Assembly: GCF_036226925.1 (NCBI RefSeq)
Contig: NZ_CP109031.1
Span: 2,542,001 to 2,606,000, forward strand
Reading direction: 5' to 3'
Source of the DNA: Streptomyces sp. NBC_00659
GTDB taxonomy: Bacteria > Actinomycetota > Actinomycetes > Streptomycetales > Streptomycetaceae
DNA: 64,000 nucleotides
The translations under genes and the position numbers were made by a program. Under the pieces are notes generated by a model. The model was not told the DNA's origin and did not search any database. It saw only the letters and a list, made by a program, of their open reading frames with translations. Positions 59,248 through 64,000 of the stretch are shown one piece after another. Each line of letters opens with the position of its first letter. The stretch's first letter is position 1.

Positions 59248-59745
59248 ATGAGCCGACCCCTGCTGTTCCTCGACGTCGACGGCCCGCTCAATCCGTACGC
59301 GGCCCAGAAGGAGCGCCGGCCCTCTGGGTACACCACGATCCGCGTGGCGCTGAAGCCCGGCCGGCCGCTGCGGGTCTGGCTCCACCCCGGCCACGGCCGT
59401 GCCCTCCTGGCGCTCGGCTACGACCTGTGCTGGGCCACCACCTGGATGGACTCCGCCAACCGCTGGATCGGCCCCGTGATCGGCCTGCCCGAACTCCCCT
59501 GGGTCGATTTCACCGGCGCCCTCTTCGCCGAGCGCCCCGACGGCGTCCACTGGAAGACGGAGCGCATCGTGGCCCACGCCGAGGGCCGCCCGTTCGCCTG
59601 GGTGGACGACGAACAGAGCCCGGCCGACGAGACGTTCGTCTCCGCCCACCACCCCGCCCCCGCCCTCCTGCGCCATGTCGATCCCCGGCTCGGGCTGCGC
59701 GAGCCCGACTTCGCCGCGCTGACGGAGTTCGCGTCCCGGCTGTGA
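59248..59745 (+). CDS. HAD-like phosphatase domain protein
   Basis: A 165-residue protein beginning MSRPLLFLDVDGPLNPYAAQ, with the DxD nucleophile of the HAD superfamily. It continues with LRVWLHPGHGRALLALGYDL, CWATTWMDSANRWIGPVIGL and an acidic WVDDEQSP motif. Substrate is unknown; it lacks a cap domain, suggesting a large or protein/nucleic substrate. ATG at 59248 is chosen over 59161 because the DVDG motif is normally near the start. A hairpin terminator follows at 59773-59816. Confidence 0.82.
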   Translation: MSRPLLFLDVDGPLNPYAAQKERRPSGYTTIRVALKPGRPLRVWLHPGHGRALLALGYDLCWATTWMDSANRWIGPVIGLPELPWVDFTGALFAERPDGVHWKTERIVAHAEGRPFAWVDDEQSPADETFVSAHHPAPALLRHVDPRLGLREPDFAALTEFASRL

Positions 59746-59772
59746 GAACGCCGGACGTCGAGAGGTGACGCA

Positions 59773-59816
59773 CGAGCGCCCTCCCGGGCCGGCCTGGGGC
59801 CGCGGAAGGGCGCTCG
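59773..59816 (+). terminator. Hairpin terminator after HAD-like gene
   Basis: A 10-bp stem CGAGCGCCCT (59773-59782) with its complement (59807-59816), GC-rich loop. It marks the likely chromosome side of the AICE remnant. Confidence 0.7.
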
Positions 59817-59943
59817 ATGGCACCAGCGCCGACAACTGCCCGCGGTGCGGCGGCAGTTCGGAGCGATGAGCCGGCGGACGGCCGCGAGGCGCGGCCGCCG
59901 TCGGTCAGTTGTGGCTGTTCTGATTGCGATGCAGGTCAGGGGG

Positions 59944-60075
59944 TCAACTTGCCCCGTGGGCCGTATCGGGGCCGTCTTCGGTGCTCTCCGGATCCCGAAA
60001 GACCCGGTCGACGGCGGCCCGAGTGCGTGCCTCGCTGTTCGGCATCAGGTGCGTGTACGTCCGGAGGGTGAAACC
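59944..60075 (-). pseudogene. Tyrosine integrase C-terminal remnant
   Basis: A 43-codon frame (GFTLRTYTHLMPNSEARTRA, then AVDRVFRDPEST, ending HGAS) is the classic C-terminus of Streptomyces phage/AICE tyrosine recombinases, including the catalytic tyrosine in TYTHLMP. Everything upstream is missing and is replaced by the truncated transfer gene, so it is the product of an internal deletion. Confidence 0.8.
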
Positions 60076-60861
60076 GGCACGTTCACCGTGATCCGCTGCT
60101 CAGCCCGGATCACCTGATAGACGTCCGCCATGTGCGAGACGAGAGCTTCGAGGAGATCGAGAGCGGTGTCGGGGTTGTCGGCGAGCGCGGAGAACCGCCG
60201 TGCCAGCGGGAAGAGCTCAACCCCCTGCTTGCAGTCGATGCCGACCAGGGCGACGTCCATCGGGGCGAGGCCGGCCACCAGGTTCCGCTGATAGACCGAC
60301 TTCCCCGACTCCGTGGCGCCGAGAGTAAGGCCATGCGGGACGGCCCGGTAGTCGCGGTAGTGCACCGCACCGTCCTCCCGCAGAGCGACCGGGGACCCGC
60401 ATCGGCGCCGGATCAGCCTTGGCGGGCATCTGGACCCGCTTGAGGACGTCATAGCCGGTCATCCGCACCTCGACCACACCGGAGCGCAGCTCACGCGAGG
60501 TCACGCCGTACATGCCGAAGGAGTGGCGCAGCCGGTCGGTGGCAGCGGAGACGTCGAACGCGTCCTGCCCGGGGCGGAGTTTGAGGCGCAGGACCAGGCC
60601 GGTCCGGGTGGGGCGAAGGCGCAGGATGCGCGGGGCCCTCGACTCCGGGACGGGCCGGTTGGTCATCCGGGCCAGGGCCAGGCGCCAGCGCGAGGGCGGG
60701 ACGGTCAGCCTGCACGCGTCCATCACCGACGTGTAGTGGACCAGGACCCGCACCGTGGCGAAGACGGCACCGAAGGCCAGCCAGTACCAAGCGGGACGCC
60801 GCCACCGCAGGACCAGCACGGCAGCAACCAGTGCCACCAGGCCGATGCTTAACCCTGTCAT
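60076..60861 (-). pseudogene. FtsK/SpoIIIE-like DNA transfer gene, frameshifted and truncated
   Basis: The 5' part encodes two membrane segments (LSIGLVALVAAVLVLRW; WYWLAFGAVFATVRVLV) and runs to VQMPAKADPAPMRVP. The frame then shifts by one base in a G/C run (about 60389-60394). It resumes as VALREDGAVHYRDYRAVPHG and the Walker A box GATESGKSVYQRN, reaching RAEQRITVNVP. There the sequence passes into the integrase remnant. In pSAM2-type elements this TraSA-like pump moves double-stranded DNA between mycelia. Walker B and the rest are deleted, so it cannot work. Confidence 0.85.
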
Positions 60862-60863
60862 GA

Positions 60864-61217
60864 TCAGGCCGCCTTCGATGTCGAACCGGCGGCGGCGAGC
60901 GAGGTGACCGCGACCGCGCGGAAGGCGATCCCGTGCCGCTTCTGCCCGTTGAACTCGTTCTCCCAGGCCGAGGCCACCAGGCCCGTCAGCGCGACCGGGG
61001 TCCCCATGACCAGGTCCTCGGAGACGCCCGGCTCGGGAACAGTGAGCTTCAGGATCTCCACCTCGTCCGGCGTGGAGAACATGACCTCCACCGTCATCAG
61101 CGTGACGCCGTCCTTGTCCACGGCGATCTCACCGGTACGACGGTCCTTGATCTTCGGCTGCGGAGCCTTGGCGACCATCACGGTCGCGTTCGTGGTGTCG
61201 ACGGGAATCTGACGCAT
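60864..61217 (-). CDS. SCO3933-family AICE regulatory protein
   Basis: A 117-residue protein (MRQIPVDTTNATVMVAKAPQ; DRRTGEIAVDKDGVTLMTVE) typical of the small gene that precedes the FtsK-like gene in Streptomyces AICEs, annotated as SCO3933-family regulatory protein. Its role in transfer or regulation is not well defined. Two nt separate its stop from the transfer gene ATG. It appears intact. Confidence 0.8.
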   Translation of the reverse strand: MRQIPVDTTNATVMVAKAPQPKIKDRRTGEIAVDKDGVTLMTVEVMFSTPDEVEILKLTVPEPGVSEDLVMGTPVALTGLVASAWENEFNGQKRHGIAFRAVAVTSLAAAGSTSKAA

Positions 61218-61309
61218 TGTCTTGTCTCTTGCAACTAGGCGAAGTTGACCGGGGCTTGTCGGTGAGTTCAGGAGACCGCGAGACCCCACGGACGTATCAC
61301 GGTCCGTCT

Positions 61310-61355
61310 GGACGTTTAGGGACGTCTGAGTTACCGTCAAAACGTCCCTACGTCC
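61310..61355 (+). promoter_or_regulatory. Inverted-repeat operator of the AICE regulator
   Basis: GGACGTTTAGGGACGT (61310-61325) and ACGTCCCTACGTCC (61342-61355) are inverted copies, each built of two GGACGT-type half-sites, centred just upstream of the XRE gene. Candidate autoregulatory site controlling both divergent units. Confidence 0.6.
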
Positions 61356-61372
61356 TACGGGGAGGACACCTC

Positions 61373-62110
61373 ATGGCGAACGAGCGTCTGCGCGCGGCGA
61401 TTTCGGCGAAGGGCGAGACCATCCAGTCCACCGCTGATCACGTCGGAGTGGACCCGAAGAGCGTCGAGCGGTGGATCACGACGAATCGCACGCCGCACCG
61501 GGGTCACCGCTGGAAGGCTGCGAGCTTCCTGGGCGTCGATGAGGTCTATCTCTGGCCGACAGTGGAGAAGCAGGCGGAGACCGCGAGCACTTCTGAGCTG
61601 GTCACGTACTACCCGCACCGCGGCGCCGTTCCAGCTTCCCTGTGGTCGTCGCTGATCGAGGGGGCGAAGGATCAGGTCGAAATCCTCGTATACGCGGGAC
61701 TGTTCCTCTTCGACAATCACCCCGACCTCCCCGACCAGCTCGCAGAGAAGGCAACGGCCGGCACCCAGGTGCGTGTCCTCCTGGGCGACCCGGAGTCGCA
61801 GATGATCCGCCAGCGGGGCGAAGAGGAAGGCATCGGCGACGACCTTGCCGCCCGCGCCCGGATAACCCGCCGCTACCTCGAACCGGCAGCCAAGACGCGC
61901 GGCGTGGAGATCAGGCTGCACGACACGATCCTCTACAACTCCATCTACCGCTTCGATGATGACGTGTTGGTGAACCCGCACGTCCTCGGAGCTCCCGCAG
62001 GACAGAACCCGGTACTGCACTTCCGATACATTCCGGGTGCCCGCACGTTCCGGCACTACATGCGAAGCTTCGACTACACCTGGGAGCGCGGGACTCCCAT
62101 CGTGCTGTGA
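61373..62110 (+). CDS. XRE-family regulator with PLD-like/DUF5919 C-terminal domain
   Basis: A 245-residue protein: N-terminal HTH (about 1-60; LRAAISAKGETIQSTADHVG, then VDPKSVERWITTNRTPHRGH) followed by a phospholipase D-like domain (about 75-240; VEILVYAGLFLFDNHPDLPD, TQVRVLLGDPESQMIRQRG, HFRYIPGARTFRHYM). This domain pair is common in actinobacterial mobile elements. GGGGAGG precedes the ATG at 61373. It lies divergent from the transfer genes over a clear inverted-repeat operator, so it is the probable repressor of the element. Confidence 0.82.
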   Translation: MANERLRAAISAKGETIQSTADHVGVDPKSVERWITTNRTPHRGHRWKAASFLGVDEVYLWPTVEKQAETASTSELVTYYPHRGAVPASLWSSLIEGAKDQVEILVYAGLFLFDNHPDLPDQLAEKATAGTQVRVLLGDPESQMIRQRGEEEGIGDDLAARARITRRYLEPAAKTRGVEIRLHDTILYNSIYRFDDDVLVNPHVLGAPAGQNPVLHFRYIPGARTFRHYMRSFDYTWERGTPIVL

Positions 62111-62424
62111 CCGTCGACGGACTACCGCTGCTCGCGGAAGTCTTCCCCGAGCTGACTGCCGACATCGTGCGCTTGCTTGGCGACGATGACCCGGTCCTGA
62201 TCGCGCAGATCCCAGCCTTGCGCTTCCACGGCGTGTGCACTTGTACGCCCACCTGTAGGGCCCTCTTGACGGCGCCGCAGGGTTCGCCCACTCCCTACCT
62301 GTGCGAACTGGAGGAGCACGACGAAGTGGTGATCTGGCTCAGTCTTGATCCGACCGGGTCGGTCATCGTGGACATCGAGATCCTGGACGGAAGAGACCTC
62401 GGTCCCGCAGCGCGACGAACCTGA
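62107..62424 (+). CDS. AICE hypothetical protein
   Basis: A 105-residue acidic protein starting with GTG inside the stop of the XRE gene (GTGA). It contains a cysteine cluster HGVCTCTPTCRALLTAPQG and a beta-rich end (VVIWLSLDPTGSVIVDIEIL). No family recognised beyond frequent presence in such elements. Confidence 0.7.
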   Translation: MTVDGLPLLAEVFPELTADIVRLLGDDDPVLIAQIPALRFHGVCTCTPTCRALLTAPQGSPTPYLCELEEHDEVVIWLSLDPTGSVIVDIEILDGRDLGPAARRT

Positions 62425-62454
62425 CCCCTCGCCAGACGTGCGAGGCTGGAACGC

Positions 62455-62925
62455 ATGGCGCGCATCGACTACTTCAATGACCCGAACGCCCCGAAGGCGA
62501 ACAGCCTCGTCCCCTCCGTGACCGCGGTGACCCGCAACGAGGCCGGAGAAGTCTTGCTGATCCACAAGACGGACAACAACCTCTGGGCACTGCCCGGCGG
62601 CGGCATCGACCTGGGCGAGTCGGCTCCTGACGCGGCCGTACGCGAGACCAAGGAAGAGACCGGGTTTGACGTGGAGGTGACTGGTCTCGTCGGGATCTAC
62701 ACGAACCCCGGGCACGTCATGGCGTACGACGACGGCGAGGTACGCCAGCAGTTCTCGATCTGCTTCACAGCCCGGATCACCGGCGGCGAGCTGCGGACCA
62801 GCAGCGAAAGTAAGGAAGTCGCCTTCGTGGCCCCGAGAAGGCTGAACGAGCTGAACATTCACCCGTCCATGCGCATGCGGATCGAACACGGCCTCGCGGG
62901 CCGGGAGCAGCCGTACATCGGATAG
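62455..62925 (+). CDS. Nudix hydrolase (Pif-like)
   Basis: A 156-residue Nudix protein with an intact box at residues 49-71 (GGIDLGESAPDAAVRETKEE, then TGF). In pSAM2 the Nudix protein Pif provides immunity against redundant transfer of the element. A similar gene in the same position here suggests the same role, which cannot be proven from sequence alone. Other Nudix roles (nucleotide cleaning) are possible. The motif is complete, so it could be active. Confidence 0.85.
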   Translation: MARIDYFNDPNAPKANSLVPSVTAVTRNEAGEVLLIHKTDNNLWALPGGGIDLGESAPDAAVRETKEETGFDVEVTGLVGIYTNPGHVMAYDDGEVRQQFSICFTARITGGELRTSSESKEVAFVAPRRLNELNIHPSMRMRIEHGLAGREQPYIG

Positions 62926-62939
62926 GAGCCGGGCGGACC

Positions 62940-63164
62940 ATGACAACATCACGCGGCATGGACCGCGAAGAAGCCCTGTCCCTCGTACGACGTCTCATGG
63001 ACGCCGACTTCACGGACGAGGGCGAGGCAGACGAAGTCCTGGCCAAGCTCGAGCGCGGACTCGCCTGCCCTTACATCAGCGACTACATCTACTGGGACTC
63101 CGCGGAACCTACCGCTGAGCAGATCGTTGATCGCGCCCTGGCCTACAAACCGTTCGCGCTCTGA
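62940..63164 (+). CDS. e9imm-type (colicin immunity-like) small protein
   Basis: A 74-residue acidic protein. The helix-rich segment EALSLVRRLMDADFTDEGEA and the end CPYISDYIYWDSAEPTAEQI followed by VDRALAYKPF match the fold pattern of Im7/Im9 bacteriocin immunity proteins (SDLIxxP motif variant). Such e9imm genes are common at the edge of Streptomyces AICEs. No colicin-like nuclease is visible next to it. The gene overlaps the convergent HD gene by 22 bp. Confidence 0.7.
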   Translation: MTTSRGMDREEALSLVRRLMDADFTDEGEADEVLAKLERGLACPYISDYIYWDSAEPTAEQIVDRALAYKPFAL

Positions 63165-63730
63165 TCCGCAGCCCGCGTGAGGCGGTCCTGAGTTCGTTGG
63201 ATCGCTCCCGCGAGGTAGGGCCGTGCTTTGCTGATGGCGGTGTGCACCACGCTGCCCACCTCATAGCGGACAAGGATCTCGTCAATCCGGCGCTCGAAGA
63301 CGAATGACTGGCCGGCGGGGCCGGTCGTCATGTCCGCGTAGATCAAGGCATCGAGAAGCGGCGAGTCTTCACGCTCGTAGGCTGCCAGCTCAGCCGAGAG
63401 GCCTCGTTGCTCCGCTTCGTACACGGCACCAGAGTGGTGGGCGACGAGCCGGACCAGTCGATCAGGAGCGCCGAGACGCACAAGGTGCCGAGCCCCGTCG
63501 ATCGGGTGAAACCCGGTGTCATGAAGCTCTGGTGCGTAGCCGAGGTCGTGAAGCCATGCAGCGGATACAAGGAGATCGCGTTCGCTCTCTGGGACAGCCG
63601 CGGAGACCTCACGAGCCCGAGCCGCTACGGCCTGAGTGTGCAGCCACCGGTTCCCGAGCGGGGGCAACAGAGACTCGGCCAGTGCGGCCGCTTCTTGGGG
63701 CGTGTCCAGTGCAGAGGGCATGAATCGCAC
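63143..63730 (-). CDS. HD-domain phosphohydrolase
   Basis: A protein of 192-195 residues with the HD metal motifs: H30 region (RWLHTQAVAARAREVS), LHDLGYAPELHDTGFHPIDG (His-Asp) and RLVAHHSG, then DALIYADMTTGPAG (last Asp). HD proteins hydrolyse nucleotides or phosphate esters. The start is either GTG 63730 or ATG 63721; neither has a strong ribosome site. Possibly cargo of the mobile element, or the first chromosomal gene beyond it. Confidence 0.82.
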   Translation of the reverse strand: MRFMPSALDTPQEAAALAESLLPPLGNRWLHTQAVAARAREVSAAVPESERDLLVSAAWLHDLGYAPELHDTGFHPIDGARHLVRLGAPDRLVRLVAHHSGAVYEAEQRGLSAELAAYEREDSPLLDALIYADMTTGPAGQSFVFERRIDEILVRYEVGSVVHTAISKARPYLAGAIQRTQDRLTRAADQSANGL

Positions 63731-63818
63731 CGTATCCGAGTCGGCCGCCCAGCCAACAGTCCATGGTCGAACGCCCCAGCAGCACCAGCGCGGTAGAACT
63801 TTCCCTACTTCATCAAGT

Positions 63819-63883
63819 GCCCGCGCGAGCGCGGGCTGGCCCTTAGGCCTTGGCCCCTCTGCGCCTTCGGCGCCGGGGCCAAG
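63819..63883. repeat. Hairpin-rich non-coding region near the right edge
   Basis: Two hairpins: 8 bp (63819-63826 with 63829-63836), and a 9-bp stem (63849-63857 with 63875-63883) that encloses a 5-bp GCGCC-TTC-GGCGC hairpin. The region 63731-64000 has no clear gene. A minus-strand frame ending at TAA 63957-63959 and running out of the window could be a gene end but is too short to judge. Confidence 0.6.
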
Positions 63884-64000
63884 CCCTGGGCCGCAGCGAG
63901 TGCGGGCCCGAGTCGAGAACAGTAAACCCGTAGATGGGCCGGTTGGCTCCGAGACTTTAGGCAGCCACCATGGGGCGAGCCTCGAAGATCATGGCCCCAA

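Larger units (their letters stand above)
59944..63164. mobile_element. Deleted AICE (pSAM2-type integrative conjugative element) remnant
   Basis: The order on the minus strand is SCO3933-type regulator, FtsK-like transfer gene (broken) and integrase C-terminus. The order on the plus strand is XRE regulator, small hypothetical, Nudix, immunity-like protein. This is the usual layout of Streptomyces AICEs, but replication, excision and most of the integrase are missing. Borders are approximate: att sites were not found, and elements of this type may extend past 64 kb. The remaining elements are immobile on their own. Confidence 0.8.

Noticed and set aside
63957..64000. Possible gene end on the minus strand at the right edge
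   Set aside because: Only about 14 codons are visible before the window ends, too little to support a call.

Overview
The window is a stretch of high-GC actinobacterial chromosome, almost certainly Streptomyces. The evidence is strong G/C third-position bias with frequent GTG starts, GTGA/ATGA start-stop overlaps, mycothiol-type DinB-fold enzymes, a sporulating-actinomycete type penicillin-binding protein, and a remnant of a pSAM2-type actinomycete integrative and conjugative element (AICE). No rRNA, canonical tRNA or CRISPR array was found.

Layout. 1-9.4 kb: the tail of an MFS transporter, a DUF1349 protein, a 2-oxoglutarate-semialdehyde dehydrogenase with a divergent IclR regulator, a PbpA-like transpeptidase, an NCS2 purine permease, an ECF sigma factor coupled to a membrane partner, and a secreted HAD acid phosphatase. 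9.5-25.8 kb: a minus-strand block for plant cell-wall use. It holds a PL9-like lyase, two CE8 pectinesterases, a PL1 pectate lyase, a rhamnogalacturonan acetylesterase, a sugar ABC transporter, a GH43 enzyme, DUF6807 and Gfo/Idh proteins, an IlvD/Edd sugar-acid dehydratase, a DHDPS-family lyase/dehydratase and a GntR regulator. 26-31.4 kb: small housekeeping and hypothetical genes, a decayed Tn3 transposase fragment, a serine beta-lactamase-fold hydrolase, and a DUF4097 gene behind a strikingly AT-rich TTGCAA-repeat promoter. 31.4-34.7 kb: kdgD plus an unknown protein, divergent from uronate dehydrogenase. 35-40 kb: a DeoR-regulated polyol ABC transporter/dehydrogenase operon. 40-46.5 kb: a beta-trefoil-like protein, a TerD protein, a TetR/MFS pair and a Ro60-type TROVE protein. 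46.5-46.9 kb: three tandem Y RNAs. 47-59.7 kb: a PhoX-like protein, a secreted nuclease, an ArsR-SRPBCC pair, YihY, a Cys-rich protein with a 45-residue partner, a dapA paralogue, a second sigma/membrane pair and a HAD-like protein. 59.9-64 kb: the AICE remnant and an HD-domain gene.

How the genes work together. Pectin is cut outside the cell by the lyases and esterases. Galacturonate can be oxidised by Udh, and the resulting 5-keto-4-deoxyglucarate processed by KdgD to 2-oxoglutarate semialdehyde. Arabinan-derived sugar released by GH43 may be channelled through the IlvD/Edd dehydratase and the DHDPS-family enzyme to the same semialdehyde. The aldehyde dehydrogenase at the left end would then finish both branches to 2-oxoglutarate. 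The lactone-opening/dehydration step between Udh and KdgD has no recognised gene here; the unknown protein translationally coupled to kdgD is a candidate partner.

The most exciting item is the 519-bp gap upstream of the Ro60 (rsr) gene. On the same strand it holds three tandem RNAs with the Ro-binding Y RNA signature. Two carry a circularly permuted tRNA mimic: anticodon-like arm, T arm, acceptor stem closed by a loop, then D arm. The three 7-nt anticodon-like loops read CAU, UCC and UGG. The middle RNA keeps only the anticodon-like hairpin.
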